From Borborobacter arsenicus (lineage in GTDB: Bacteria; Pseudomonadota; Alphaproteobacteria; Rhizobiales; Rhizobiaceae): a stretch of DNA of 64,000 nt. Every line of letters begins with the position of its first letter. Position 1 is the stretch's first letter. The notes under the pieces were generated by a model. That model was not told the DNA's origin, did no database searches, and saw only the letters and a list, made by a program, of their open reading frames with translations. Positions 34,854 through 45,450 of this stretch are shown here, in pieces. The position numbers and the translations under genes are program-made. The stretch is from positions 62,001 through 126,000 of the forward strand of contig NZ_RKST01000014.1 in the NCBI RefSeq assembly GCF_003934165.1, written 5' to 3'.

Positions 34854-36920
34854 CTAGAATTTTGGCGGAAGAGAGTGGGAGTCGAACCCACCAAAGACCG
34901 TCTCACGGCCCCTCCCGGATTTGAAGTCCGGACGCCCCACCAGGGACGCATCTCTTCCAATTGGTTCGTCGGTTTCAACCATAGCCTCATCGGCGGGCCG
35001 GCGAAACAGGTCAATCCTGTATTTGTTGATCCGGCGAACATCGCCGCGCCGGAACGTGACGCCGTGCCGGTCGAGGAATTCAAGGATATGGATCGCCACC
35101 TTGCGACCATTGTCGAGGCGGTCGCGCAACTGGGCGGCGCTGAACTGTCCATCCTCGGCGGCCGCACTCAATTCGCAGGTGATCTCGACGATCTCGGCGA
35201 CCGTGCCGCGCAGGAAGAAATGGTCGTGGTTGATCTCGTCCACGCGCCCCATGCGGCCAAGCAGCTTGAACAACCGTCTTATGTCGGGCTCCCGCTCGCC
35301 CAGCATTCCGGCGATGTCGCGAACGCGCGGCGGGCGGAACCGCTCCGCTCCGCCAATGAGGGGAGCGACCATCTCCCATAGCGCTTCGTCCTGTGGCGCC
35401 AGCCGCACGATATGGCTCGGCAATTTGACCCACGCGCCATCGAGCGCGATGGCGCCTGAATTGGTGAGGTCGCGCAATACGGCAGCGAAAGCCGGTGCGG
35501 GAAGTCGTGGCTCGCTCTGGAGACGCAGGCGTTCCACGCCCATGCCGGCAAGGTCCGGGTTCTCGGCGTGGAATTTTTCCAGCCTGGCAAGGATGCCGCG
35601 TTTCAGGCGCGGCCACGTCTCTTGCGCAAGCGCAAGTGTCTTGCCGCCCCCGCGCAGCAGGATCAGTTCGCTGCGTCTGGCGAGTGCTTCCACCCGTGTC
35701 GGGGTCAAGCCAAGATCGCGGCGGAATGCATCGATGTCGAGATAGTGGGGTGGCGTTTCGAGCAGCAGGGCCAGCGTGCCTTCGGGGTCGGCAATGGAAT
35801 AGGCGTCCAGTTGCGCGATGCGCTCCGGCGTGCGGCGCTTGCGTGCCGGCGCACGCAGATCGAGAAGACGGCCGCCGCCGATCGTATGCTGGGCGCTGGT
35901 GTCGCGCAGCACGAAACGATCGCCCGACGCCGCTGCTATTGGCTTCTCCAGAACGAGCTGGACATATCCTTCCTTGCCCGGCGCAAGCGGCTCGTCGCCG
36001 AGCAGCACGACGCGGGCACCGATTTCGCAAGCCGCATGATGCAGCCGCACCGGCATCCATTGCGTGACCGGCTTTGTCTCGGATGCCAGAACATGAAGCT
36101 TGGCATCGATGCGGTCACAGGGTGCATGCAAAGATGGATCGAGCACCATGTCGCCGCGCGAGATTGCATCCTTGGAGACAGCATCGCCGGCGAGATTGAG
36201 GGCGCAGCGGTCGCCGGCGTTGCCGCGTTCGGCCTTCCTGTTTTGCGCGTGCAGGCTGCGAATTCTGGCCGAAATCCCGCTCGGGCTGACAGTGACATGG
36301 TCGCCGACGCCTATGGAACCGGAAAGCACAATGCCGGTCACCACAGTGCCGGCGCCCTGCAGCGTGAAGGAACGGTCGACGGCGAAGCGGAAGGCGTCGG
36401 CCTGGCTCCCGCGCTCCACCAGCCGGGAGGCGTCGATCAGCCGGCCATGCAGATCATTCACGCCAACCCCGGTGGCGGATGAAGCCGCGACGATGTCGGC
36501 GCCTTCCAGCCTCGTTCCAAGAAGGGCGTTGGCGATCTCGTTGCGCGCTGCCGCCAACCGGTCCGCATCGACAAGGTCGGCCTTGGTGAGGGCGACGATG
36601 CCGCGCTCGATTCCGAGCAGGTCGAGGATGGCCAGATGCTCGCGCGTCTGCGGCATCACGCCATCGTCAGCCGCGACCACGAGCAGCGCAAAATCTATGC
36701 CCGCCGCACCTGCCAGCATGTTGTGGACGAAGCGCTCATGTCCCGGCACGTCGACGAAGCCGATGACGCTGTCGTGGAGGCCGGGCATATAGGCAAAGCC
36801 GATATCGATGGTGATGCCGCGGTCTTTTTCCTCTTTCAGCCGGTCGCCATCCACGCCGGTCAGTGCTCGCACGAGCGAGGTTTTGCCGTGGTCGATATGG
36901 CCTGCCGTGCCGATGATCAT
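34854..36920 (-). CDS. selB: Selenocysteine-specific elongation factor
   Basis: 688 residues from ATG 36920, which overlaps the stop of the Sel1-repeat gene (ATGA). Translational GTPase delivering Sec-tRNA to [42 protein letters not shown], followed by the SelB domains II-III and C-terminal winged helices that bind the SECIS. The normal end appears to be near [12 protein letters not shown]; the following ~35 codons are read straight through selC to a TAG at 34856-34854. That tail is probably an artefact of overlap or a tolerated extension. Confidence 0.95.
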   Translation of the reverse strand: MIIGTAGHIDHGKTSLVRALTGVDGDRLKEEKDRGITIDIGFAYMPGLHDSVIGFVDVPGHERFVHNMLAGAAGIDFALLVVAADDGVMPQTREHLAILDLLGIERGIVALTKADLVDADRLAAARNEIANALLGTRLEGADIVAASSATGVGVNDLHGRLIDASRLVERGSQADAFRFAVDRSFTLQGAGTVVTGIVLSGSIGVGDHVTVSPSGISARIRSLHAQNRKAERGNAGDRCALNLAGDAVSKDAISRGDMVLDPSLHAPCDRIDAKLHVLASETKPVTQWMPVRLHHAACEIGARVVLLGDEPLAPGKEGYVQLVLEKPIAAASGDRFVLRDTSAQHTIGGGRLLDLRAPARKRRTPERIAQLDAYSIADPEGTLALLLETPPHYLDIDAFRRDLGLTPTRVEALARRSELILLRGGGKTLALAQETWPRLKRGILARLEKFHAENPDLAGMGVERLRLQSEPRLPAPAFAAVLRDLTNSGAIALDGAWVKLPSHIVRLAPQDEALWEMVAPLIGGAERFRPPRVRDIAGMLGEREPDIRRLFKLLGRMGRVDEINHDHFFLRGTVAEIVEITCELSAAAEDGQFSAAQLRDRLDNGRKVAIHILEFLDRHGVTFRRGDVRRINKYRIDLFRRPADEAMVETDEPIGRDASLVGRPDFKSGRGRETVFGGFDSHSLPPKF
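34863..34958 (-). tRNA. selC: Selenocysteine tRNA (anticodon UCA)
   Basis: 96 nt including encoded CCA. The acceptor stem begins GGAAGAGA and ends TCTCTTCCGCCA; the anticodon loop in GGACTTCAAATCC has UCA; the variable arm is very long, as in Ser/Sec tRNAs; T-loop GGTTCGACTCCC. Long acceptor stem, UCA anticodon, and position beside selB and selA identify tRNA-Sec. The whole gene lies inside the 3' end of the selB reading frame on the same strand. Confidence 0.95.
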
Positions 36921-37717
36921 GCCACCGGCTCCGGCAAGGGCATTTCGGCCCGGCGGCCGGCCTCGGCAATCTGCGCCTCGGAGAGCGTCGCCTTGACCGC
37001 CCCGATGAAAGGTTCTGCCAGCTCGCTGCCTCCCGCACGGGCACGCAAGAGCCAGGCAAGCGCAGTCAGCGCATCGCGGGGGACGCCGGCACCCAGATGA
37101 AAGGCTGCCCCCAGCATCGCCTGCGCATCCGCCTGGCCGCGCGCGGCTGCGCGATCCCACCACCGCACCGCCTCCGAAGGGTCACGCTCGACGCCAAGCG
37201 CGTTGTGATACATCATGCCGAGGCGCGTCATGGACGTGGCGATGTCCTGTTCCGCGGCTTTGCGCGCCCAGCGCAGAGCTTCGGCCGGATCGGGTTCGAT
37301 GATTTCACCTTCAAGCAGCATCCAGCTCAGCATGTCCTGGCCTTCGGCATCACCGGCCTCCGCCGCCAGTCGGTAAAACTCGGCAGCGCGGACAGGATTT
37401 TCCTCCGTGCCGTCGCCCTTGAAATAAGCCGTCGCGAGATTGCGCTGGCCGACCGGATCGCCGCCATCTGCGGCCAGCGTCAGCCATTTCAATGCCAATT
37501 CCGGATCACGCTCGACACCAAGGCCGCTCGAAAAGCAGGCGCCGATATTGTTTTGCGCCCGTGCGACCCCCTGATGCGCGAGCGGGCCCCAGATCGACAG
37601 GGCTTTCGCATAGTCGCCCTCCCGAGCCGCTGCCAGTGCCATTTCCATCTGCTCCTCGGCACTGAGCGGTGGTGTGGCAGGCGGGCGGCGCAGCAGACGT
37701 TCGAACAGGCCCATCAT
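36917..37717 (-). CDS. Sel1-like repeat protein
   Basis: 266 residues made of about five to six Sel1/TPR-like repeats, for example [40 protein letters not shown] and [20 protein letters not shown]. No signal peptide. Start and stop overlap selA and selB by 4 bp each. Protein-protein scaffold; its fixed position between selA and selB suggests a role in Sec insertion or formate dehydrogenase assembly, which is inference. Confidence 0.88.
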   Translation of the reverse strand: MMGLFERLLRRPPATPPLSAEEQMEMALAAAREGDYAKALSIWGPLAHQGVARAQNNIGACFSSGLGVERDPELALKWLTLAADGGDPVGQRNLATAYFKGDGTEENPVRAAEFYRLAAEAGDAEGQDMLSWMLLEGEIIEPDPAEALRWARKAAEQDIATSMTRLGMMYHNALGVERDPSEAVRWWDRAAARGQADAQAMLGAAFHLGAGVPRDALTALAWLLRARAGGSELAEPFIGAVKATLSEAQIAEAGRRAEMPLPEPVA

Positions 37718-39135
37718 GCGCCTCCTTCGAGACGCAGTTGACCAAGATTGCGCCGGAAGCCGGCTTCATCTTCCAGGCAGCGCAGGTCGAGGATGAAGGC
37801 CTGGTCGGCAATGCGGCCAATGACCGGCACGGGAAGCGCCCGGAAGGCCGCCGCCAGACCCGCAACTACATGGCCGCCGGCCTTTGGATCGGTAGGCCGG
37901 ATTGCAATTCCGGCACTTGCGATCGTCTCTTGCGGTAGTGAACCCGACCCGATCTGGCTGGAGCAAGGCACCACCTCGACACTGAAGCCATCGCCTGTCG
38001 CATCCGTCACTGCGGACGCCAGGTCGTATGCCAGTGCTTCGATCGCATCCCTCGGGCGCGACAGCAGGCGCAGCGTCGGCAGGCGCTGTGCGATGCGCTC
38101 GGGATCGAGATAGAGCCGAAGCGTGGCCTCGATCGCCGCGAGCCGGATCTTGTCCACCCGCATTGCCCGCTTCATCGGGTTCTTGTTGATACGGGCGATG
38201 AGGTCGGCGCGGCCGGCGATGAAACCGGCCTGCGGGCCACCGAGCAGCTTGTCGCCGGAGAATGTGACGATATCGGCGCCTTCGGCTACCGCGTTGGCGA
38301 CCGTTGGCTCACGCGAAAGGCCATATTGCGACAGGTCCACAAGCGTGCCGGAGCCGAGGTCGTTGACCAACGGGATGCCGTGTTCGCCCGCCAGCGGCGC
38401 CAGCGCGCTGGCGGGAACTTCCCGCGTGAACCCTTCGATACGATAATTCGAAGTGTGAACTTTCAGCAAGAGGCCGGTTTCAGGCCGGATCGCGCCGGCA
38501 TAATCGCTGAAATGCGTGCGGTTTGTGGTGCCGACCTCGACAATATGCGTGCCCGCGCGCTTCATGATGTCGGGCATGCGGAACGCGCCGCCGATCTCGA
38601 TCAGTTCCCCGCGTGACACCACGCCTTCCCTGCCGTTGGCAAAGGTGTTCAAGGCCAGCAGCACCGCGGCCGCGTTGTTGTTGACGACGGTAACGTCTTC
38701 GGCCCCCGTCAGGTCGATCAGCAATTGCCGGATGAGGGAATCGCGCTCGCCGCGCTTGCCGCCATCGAGATCATATTCGAGGGCGAGTGCATGCCGCATT
38801 GCCGTCACGGCCGCATCGATTGCTTCCTCTGCCAGTAGGGCTCGGCCGAGATTGGTGTGCAGTACCGTGCCCGTCAGGTTGAAGACCGGCCGCACCTTCG
38901 GCAGGCTTGCCGTTTCCAATTGAGCCACTGCCTTAACGGCAATGTCATCGGTGCTGCAGGCCGCACCGCCACGGGCACGGATCGCCTCGCGCGCCGCGCC
39001 CAGGCTGTCGCGTACCGAAGTGACAACCAGTGGCCGCCCGAAACGTTCGACCGCAAGTTTTGCCGTTTCGGTACGAAGCACCTGATCGACCGATGGCAGT
39101 TTCTGAAAGGGCACCGGATTTGCCTGCGATGCCAT
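37714..39135 (-). CDS. selA: L-seryl-tRNA(Sec) selenium transferase
   Basis: 473 residues, PLP enzyme that converts Ser-tRNA(Sec) to Sec-tRNA(Sec) using selenophosphate. PLP-lysine K296 in TFSGDKLLGGPQAG; other landmarks are NLTGTVLHTNLGRA and EYDLDGGKRGERD. Lies 6 bp after fdhE and overlaps the Sel1-repeat gene, so it is in the formate dehydrogenase operon. Confidence 0.96.
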   Translation of the reverse strand: MASQANPVPFQKLPSVDQVLRTETAKLAVERFGRPLVVTSVRDSLGAAREAIRARGGAACSTDDIAVKAVAQLETASLPKVRPVFNLTGTVLHTNLGRALLAEEAIDAAVTAMRHALALEYDLDGGKRGERDSLIRQLLIDLTGAEDVTVVNNNAAAVLLALNTFANGREGVVSRGELIEIGGAFRMPDIMKRAGTHIVEVGTTNRTHFSDYAGAIRPETGLLLKVHTSNYRIEGFTREVPASALAPLAGEHGIPLVNDLGSGTLVDLSQYGLSREPTVANAVAEGADIVTFSGDKLLGGPQAGFIAGRADLIARINKNPMKRAMRVDKIRLAAIEATLRLYLDPERIAQRLPTLRLLSRPRDAIEALAYDLASAVTDATGDGFSVEVVPCSSQIGSGSLPQETIASAGIAIRPTDPKAGGHVVAGLAAAFRALPVPVIGRIADQAFILDLRCLEDEAGFRRNLGQLRLEGGA

Positions 39136-39141
39136 GGCTGC

Positions 39142-40059
39142 TCAATAGCCGATCAGGAAAGGGTTGACCGCGCCGCGCCGGAAGTCGAGCTCGCTGAGAA
39201 GCAAGTCCAGCCCCAGCGAGGCCACATCATCGGCGATGGGGTCGAGATCGGGATTGTCGAGCTGGTACAGCACCTTCACATAGCCGTGGCATGAACTGCA
39301 GGTTTCGGCCTTGATGTCGCCTGCTTCGCCGTCGATGGCCTGGAACGTGATCTCCTGGGTCGAGCCGCAGAGCGTGCATTTGGCACGGATGTAGTTCCAC
39401 AGTGTGCCGCAGAGCGAGCAGGAGCAGAAACGCGAGCCATGAGCTCCATTCCAGCCGACGATCAGCGAGCTGGATGGCGTGCCGCCGCAGGTTGGGCAGA
39501 CGCCGTCGCCCACAGGCTTGAGGGAGGCCGGATCGAGCCGTGCCGCAAGCCGCGCGAAATGAACCTGGAGGACGGCCGCCACCAAGCTGTGTTCTGCCAC
39601 CGCGTCGGCGGGAGCCGTGTCTGTCAGCACATTGCCAATGATGCCCAGCCGCATGTCCTGGTCGGCAGTTTGAAGGCGCAACAGCGCTTCGCGCGCAGGC
39701 TGCGGCATATCGAGCGCGCCAGCGGCGGAGGTCAGCCGGTCGAAAAGGGAGTTGAAACTATCGTCGGCGACAAAATCGCGGCGATTGAGCGGCGGCATCT
39801 CATATTGCGCGGCACGCTCGAGCATTTCCGGTTGAGGCAGTTCAGGTTCCGCCAGGTCGCTCTGTATGGCCGCCTGAAGCTCGCAAAGATTGGCGAGGAA
39901 TGTCAGGTAGGGGCCAAGGTCGTGACCGGCCGCCAGCTGGCGAAAGCGGGCGGCGCGGTCGGTAAAGAGCCTTTCGGGATCGGGAAGCCGCACGAAAGGC
40001 GGCTTCGCGATATTGCCCAGCTTGGAAGGATCGGCTTTCAGTTGGTCGAACTTCTTCAA
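39142..40059 (-). CDS. fdhE: Formate dehydrogenase accessory protein FdhE
   Basis: 305 residues. Rubredoxin-like metal sites in the C-terminal half: CPTCGG, CSLCG, CTLCGS and CSSCHG. FdhE is a cytoplasmic quality-control factor for respiratory formate dehydrogenase before Tat export. Positioned between the structural genes (53 bp after fdoI) and selA. Confidence 0.93.
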   Translation of the reverse strand: MKKFDQLKADPSKLGNIAKPPFVRLPDPERLFTDRAARFRQLAAGHDLGPYLTFLANLCELQAAIQSDLAEPELPQPEMLERAAQYEMPPLNRRDFVADDSFNSLFDRLTSAAGALDMPQPAREALLRLQTADQDMRLGIIGNVLTDTAPADAVAEHSLVAAVLQVHFARLAARLDPASLKPVGDGVCPTCGGTPSSSLIVGWNGAHGSRFCSCSLCGTLWNYIRAKCTLCGSTQEITFQAIDGEAGDIKAETCSSCHGYVKVLYQLDNPDLDPIADDVASLGLDLLLSELDFRRGAVNPFLIGY

Positions 40060-40112
40060 TTCCTTACCTCACGAACCGCACGGGCCACGTGTTGCCAGCC
40101 CTTCTTCATCCG

Positions 40113-40817
40113 TTACTCGGCAGGTGTTACCCCTTTGGGCTTGCCTTTGGACTTGTCGGAGACAAGTTCCCTCAGCCAGCGACGATGATGCCGCCATGCC
40201 CACCCCCCGGTCACGCGACCGCGGGTCATGGCGCCGATCGTGCCGCGCACCCAGATGGCGGCATAGACATGGACGATCCATACGCAGATCGCCACGATTG
40301 CCACGATCGCATGGATCAGCACGGCCACGCGCTGTTGATCGACAGTGAAATATTCACTGAAGAACTGCTGCCAGATCACCACGCCGCTGGCGGCGAGGAT
40401 CACGATGATCAGCGACATCGACCAGAACACCATCTTCTGTCCGGCATTGTATTTGCCGACCTCAGGCAGCTTCTCATCGTTTTTGGTCAGCACGTCCTTG
40501 AGGCGCCCGAGCCAGACATTGTCCGTCCGCTCCCACAGATTGAGCTTCCAGAAGCGGAAGAACAAGCCGAGGAAGCTGAGGAGCAGCACCACCCCGATGA
40601 AGGGGTGGATTATTCTTGCAAGCGCGCCGCCGCCAAACAGCCCGGTCAGGAAATACAGGCTCGGATGAAACAGAGCCAGACCGGACAAGGCAAGCAGCAC
40701 GAGGCTGATTGCCGTGATCCAGTGATTGACACGGGCGGCAGCACTGTAGCGGTCCACCGTGACCGGGTTGCCTCGGTGGACGCTGTCGCCTTTCGCAACT
40801 TCGCTGTGCGTGGTCAT
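40113..40817 (-). CDS. fdoI: Formate dehydrogenase gamma subunit, cytochrome b556
   Basis: 234 residues with four membrane helices. His ligands for two b hemes include [18 protein letters not shown] and [20 protein letters not shown]. Takes electrons from FdoH to the quinone pool. Starts at an ATGA overlap with fdoH. Confidence 0.93.
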   Translation of the reverse strand: MTTHSEVAKGDSVHRGNPVTVDRYSAAARVNHWITAISLVLLALSGLALFHPSLYFLTGLFGGGALARIIHPFIGVVLLLSFLGLFFRFWKLNLWERTDNVWLGRLKDVLTKNDEKLPEVGKYNAGQKMVFWSMSLIIVILAASGVVIWQQFFSEYFTVDQQRVAVLIHAIVAIVAICVWIVHVYAAIWVRGTIGAMTRGRVTGGWAWRHHRRWLRELVSDKSKGKPKGVTPAE

Positions 40818-41755
40818 GTCCTTTCGCCCTCCGCCAGACGTTTTGCTGCTTCCTCATCCGCCGACGAAACCCGATTCGCGCCGGAGACGAGGTGATGGAG
40901 GAACCCGAATGCCGCGAAAGCACCGATGGCTGTCAGGCCGGCATATTTGGTCAGGCCCTTCCACGCTTCGACCATCGGGCTGATGCGCGGATTGTTGGCA
41001 AGCCCCGCATAGATCTCCGGTCGGTCGTTGTGATGCAGAACATACATCACATGCGTGCCACCCACGCCGGGAGGATCATAGAGGCCGGCATTGGCATAGC
41101 CACGCGACTTCAGATCCTCGATGCGGGTCGCCGCATATTGCTTCATCTCCTCCTTGGTACCAAACACGATCGCCTGTGTCGGGCAGGCCTTGGCGCATGC
41201 CGGCCCCTGGCCGACCGCAACGCGGTCGACGCAGAGCGAGCATTTGTAGGCCTTGTGATCGACCTTGGAGATGCGCGGAATGTTGAAGGGGCAGCCCTTC
41301 ACGCAATAGCCGCAGCCGATGCAGTTCTCATGCACGAAGTCGACGATGCCGTTGGTGTACTGCACGATCGCACCGGGGGCCGGGCAGGCCTTGAGGCAGC
41401 CCGGATCCTCGCAATGCATGCAGCCATCCTTGCGGATCAGCCATTCGAGATTACCGGTCTCGGTATTCTCGAATTCGGTGAAGCGCATCAACGTCCATGT
41501 GTTCGGCGTCAGATCGTGCGGGTTGTCATAGACGCCGGTATTGATGCCGACCTCCTCGACCAGCTCGTTCCACTCAAGACATGCCGACTGGCAGGCCTTG
41601 CAGCCGATACATTTCGAGACGTCGATCAGCTTGGCGACTTCGGTTTGCCGCTCAGCCGGCGGCGTGATTGTCGAGGCTGAGCGGCGGAGCAGGTCGGCCT
41701 CGCCGAATTTCGGCGGGACCGCTTCCGTGGTTGGGTTTTGGATGGGTGGAAACAT
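40814..41755 (-). CDS. fdoH: Formate dehydrogenase beta subunit (4Fe-4S)
   Basis: 313 residues. Four [4Fe-4S] Cys groups: [35 protein letters not shown] and CSLCVDRV with CAKAC. A single C-terminal membrane anchor ([17 protein letters not shown]). Relays electrons from FdoG to the cytochrome b subunit. 9 bp after fdoG. Confidence 0.95.
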   Translation of the reverse strand: MFPPIQNPTTEAVPPKFGEADLLRRSASTITPPAERQTEVAKLIDVSKCIGCKACQSACLEWNELVEEVGINTGVYDNPHDLTPNTWTLMRFTEFENTETGNLEWLIRKDGCMHCEDPGCLKACPAPGAIVQYTNGIVDFVHENCIGCGYCVKGCPFNIPRISKVDHKAYKCSLCVDRVAVGQGPACAKACPTQAIVFGTKEEMKQYAATRIEDLKSRGYANAGLYDPPGVGGTHVMYVLHHNDRPEIYAGLANNPRISPMVEAWKGLTKYAGLTAIGAFAAFGFLHHLVSGANRVSSADEEAAKRLAEGERT

Positions 41756-41764
41756 CGCCGCCTC

Positions 41765-44700
41765 CTATGCCACCGGCCCGGAAACGGGCTCGATATCAAC
41801 AAGGAACGCCTTGAACTCAGGCGTCTGCGAGTTCGCGTCGCCGACAGGTGGCGTGAGCGAGTTTATCGGTGAGGCTTTCTTCGTCTCGCCGATGAAGCCG
41901 AAATGCAGCGGCAGACCGATGGTATGAACGGTCTTGCCGTCGACCTGGAGCGGAACGAGCCGCTTGGTGACGACTGCCTTGGCCTTGACCTCGCCGCGGT
42001 TGGACCAGATGCGGACCAACTGCCCCATGGCGATACCCTTCTCCTTTGCCAGCTGTTCCGACATTTCCACGATGGCTTCCGGCTGCAGGACCGCGTTCGT
42101 ATGCACGTTCTTGGTCCAGAAGTGGAAGTGCTCCGTCAGACGATAGGTGGTTGCCACGATGGAGAATTCGGAAGAATCGCCGAAGATCTCCATATCGTTG
42201 TTGAACACCCGTGCCGCCGGGTTGCCCCGGATCGCAGGGAAGATCGGATTCTTCACCGGCGATTCAAACGGCTCGTAATGGGCCGGGAACGGTCCATCCG
42301 CCATCAGGCCTCTCACCCACAGGCGCGAGACACCTTCCGCGTTCATGATGAACGGTCCGGTAGCCTGCTCCGGCGGAATGGTCGCCACATAGTCCGGCAC
42401 ATCCGGCCCGGTCCAGCGCTGGCCATCCCAGTACATGTACTTCTTGGCCTCGCTCCACGGCTTGCCTTGCGGGTCGGCCGAAGCGCGATTGTACTGGATG
42501 CGGCGGTTGGCAGGCCAGGAGAAGCCCCAGTTGCCGAACACGCCCAGCCCCGACGGATCGTCGTTGTCACGGCGTTGGGCGAAGTTGCCCTTGGGGCCGT
42601 AGACACCGGTGTAGATCCACATGGAGCCGTCGGTCGAGCCGTCGTCGCGCATCTCGCCGAAACCGGCGAGCTGTTCGCCGGCGCGGCGGATGACATTGCC
42701 CTCCGCGTCGGTGACATCTGCCAGCGCCTTGCCGTTGAGCTCCCGCAGGAGTTCGTCGGGCTGCGGCTCGAGCGGGTTCTCATAGCTCCAGTCGATAGCC
42801 ATCAGCGGATCCTTGCCGGTACCGCCTTCGGTCTCGTAGAGCTTGCGAATCCGCACGAAGAGATCCGAGAGGATATCGATGTCCTTGCGGGACTCGAAAT
42901 ACGGATCGGCGGCAGGCCACTTCCACTGGATGCAGCGGCTGGAGTTGGTGAAGCTGCCCTCTTCCTCGGCAAACGACGTCACCGGGAGCATGAACACTTC
43001 GGTCTGGATGCTGGCGGTATCAACATCGTTGAATTCGCCGTGATTCTCCCAGAACCGGACCGTGTCGGTCTCGATCGGATCCATGCTGACGAGGAATTTG
43101 AGCTTGGACAGCGCCGCCACCGTCTTGCCGGAATAGGCAATCGACATCAGCGGGTTGAAGCCCTGGCACAGCATTCCCGTGGTCTTGCCCTGATGCATGA
43201 CATCGAACATGCGCAGGGCGTCATAGGCCACGTCCACCTTGGGCAGCCAGTCATATCCGAAATTGTTTTCCTTTGTCGCCTTGGCCCCGAAGTAGCTCTT
43301 CAGGAAGCTGACATAGAATTTCGGATAGTTCTGCCAGTAGCTGGTCTGGTTCGGCTGCAGCGGCTTGAAGGTCCGCTTGGCAAGGTGCGCCTCCAGTGTC
43401 GGCTCCTTGTCGGTCGGCAAGGCCAGATAGCCCGGAATTGCCGCCGTAAGCGTGCCGACATCGGTGATGCCCTGGACGTTGGAGTGTCCGCGAAGTGCGT
43501 TCACGCCGCCGCCCGGGATGCCGATATTGCCGCACAGCAACTGGATCATCGCCGCGGTGCGGATGTTTTGCGCACCGCTCGAATGCTGCGTCCAGCCCAG
43601 CGCATACATGATCGTCATGGCCCGCTCGCCATTGGCGGTGGATGCGGCCCATTCCGCCACCTTCAGGAACTTGTCCTTCGGGGTTCCGCTGACGCGTTCG
43701 ACCATTTCGGGGGTGTAGATCTCGAAATGCTTCTTCATCAGCTGGAAGACGCAACGCGGGTCTTTGAGCGTCATGTCGCGGACGGCAAAGCCATCCGGCC
43801 CCATCACATATTCCCACGTGCTGCGGTCGTAGCTGCGCTTCTCCTCGTCGTATCCGGAGAAGAGACCTTCGTTGAACTCGAAGTCGTCCCTCACGATGTA
43901 GGCGGCGTTGGTATAGTGCCGGACATATTCGTGATGGATCTTGTCATTGGTCAGAAGGTAATTGACCACGCCCGAGAGGAAAGCGATGTCGCTTCCCGGA
44001 CGGATCGGCGCATAGTGATCCGCCACCGCCGCCGACCGGTTGAACCGGGGATCGACGACCATGAGCTTGGCGCCACGCTCGGCTTTCGCCTCGGTGACCC
44101 ACTTGAAACCGCAAGGATGTGCCTCTGCGGCGTTGCCTCCCATAATCCAGACGAGATCAGTATTCTTGATATCCGTCCAGCTGTTTGTCATCGCACCGCG
44201 ACCGAATGTTGGGCCCAAACTGGACACCGTCGGTCCGTGTCAAATGCGTGCCTGATTCTCGATCTGCAGCATTCCCAGGCCGCGCGAGACCTTGTAGGTC
44301 AGCCAGCCGGTTTCGTTCGTGACCGAACTTCCCGAAAGGAAAGCCATCGTCGGCCAGCGATTGACGGGAACGCCGTCATTGTTGGTCTCGATGAAATTGG
44401 CGTCACGATCCTCTTTCATCAACTTGGCGATGCGCTCCATCGCGAAGTCCCACGTCACCCGCTCGAACGTGTTGGTGCCCGGCTTGCGGTACATCGGGTA
44501 TTTCACGCGGGTCTTGGACTTGATGTAATCAATTGCCGCCGCGCCTTTCGGGCACAGCGTTCCACGGTTCACCGGGTTGTCGACGTCACCCTCGATATGG
44601 GTGACTTCCATCTTCCCGGCTTCTGCCTTGCTTTCCGCCGAAAAGATCATCATGCCGCAGCAAACGGCACAATAGGGACACGAGCTGCGTGCTTCCTTGG

Positions 44701-44839
44701 TAGTGGTCAACCTGAAAGGCTTGACTGACGCGGCATAGGCGGCCTCGACGCCGCCAAACCCGAACGCCCCTAAGGTCGTTCCGGCAACGCCAACGCTCGC
44801 GCCCTTCAGGAAGGCGCGACGCGAGAGATCCATATTCAT
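41765..44839 (-). CDS. fdoG: Formate dehydrogenase-O/N alpha subunit, selenocysteine-containing
   Basis: About 1024 residues when the in-frame TGA at 44242-44240 is read as selenocysteine (residue 200, context NQARI-U-HGPTVSSL, identical in position to E. coli Sec196). Without readthrough it would appear as two genes. Start ATG 44839 follows GGAGGAAG. N-terminal Tat signal SRRAFLKGASVG. Four Cys of a [4Fe-4S] site in SCPYCAVCCGMM plus a later Cys, then the molybdopterin guanine dinucleotide domains. Periplasmic respiratory formate oxidation. The full Sec machinery is in the same operon and in selD. Confidence 0.95.
44200..44242 (-). promoter_or_regulatory. UGA-Sec codon and bacterial SECIS hairpin
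   Basis: TGA is followed by CACG, then GACCGA (44235-44230), which pairs with TCGGTC (44205-44200). The enclosed part can form a further stem around a short U-containing loop (AGTTT). Position directly 3' of the codon is as required for a bacterial SECIS read by SelB. The bulged base was not verified by folding. Confidence 0.8.
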
Positions 44840-44917
44840 TGGCTTCCTCCACATAGCGACCCCACCGGGGCACGGTCAGAATTCTCACTGACTATCAAAA
44901 CCATAGCCCTGCAATCG

Positions 44918-44944
44918 ATCTTTGCAACAAACATTTTCAAAGAT
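44918..44944. promoter_or_regulatory. Inverted repeat in fdoG/tusA-like divergent promoter region
   Basis: ATCTTTG (44918-44924) and CAAAGAT (44938-44944) with a 13-bp spacer, in the AT-rich centre of the divergent interval. Candidate operator for the formate dehydrogenase operon. No recognisable sigma-54 element was found. Confidence 0.35.
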
Positions 44945-45148
44945 TGAACTAAGTATTGAGATCGAAGGATTCTTCCTCACCTTTTAAAATATGATAGCAT
45001 TTGTCATGTTTTCTCTGCCGGACATAGTTCTCCAAGCCGTAAGCAGCGTAAGTGGCCTGGCCCGCTTGCAACATGCACGTCGATGCTGAACAGTATGAGG
45101 CGGGCGCGATTACGCTCCGCACATCACGGAAAGATCGACAGGCGACCT

Positions 45149-45376
45149 ATGAAGGAGACCAGACTGGACTTGCGCGGCCTGCGCTGCCCTTACCCTGTGC
45201 TGCGTGCCAAGAAGGCGTTGCGCGACATCGACATTGGCGGCGAACTCGTTCTGGAATGCACCGATCCGCTGACCGTGATCGATGTTCCTCATTTCGTCTC
45301 CCAGACCGGCCACGCCCTTGTGGCGCAGGACCGGCAGGACGATCTCTTCATCTTCAGGATCGTACGAAAGCGGTGA
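45149..45376 (+). CDS. TusA-like sulfur carrier protein
   Basis: 75 residues from ATG 45149. TusA/SirA-like fold with the active Cys-Pro motif in LDLRGLRCPYPVLRAKKAL. Divergent from fdoG. TusA proteins pass persulfide sulfur to tRNA, Moco or FdhD-type targets, and TusA-like proteins are also linked to selenium metabolism in other bacteria. Here it could feed sulfur to the Mo cofactor of formate dehydrogenase or work with the DsrE-like and lipoyl proteins. fdhD is not in the window. Confidence 0.88.
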   Translation: MKETRLDLRGLRCPYPVLRAKKALRDIDIGGELVLECTDPLTVIDVPHFVSQTGHALVAQDRQDDLFIFRIVRKR

Positions 45377-45450
45377 GCGGGGCGGACGTGCCGCCCAGCT
45401 CACCTGATTGTCGCATGATCCGCCGGTTGGGGATCATGCACGCGGCAGAT

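Noticed and set aside
41903-44728. 941-codon open frame antisense to fdoG
   Set aside because: High-GC antisense shadow: no ribosome site, no recognisable domain, and the opposite strand encodes a clear formate dehydrogenase.
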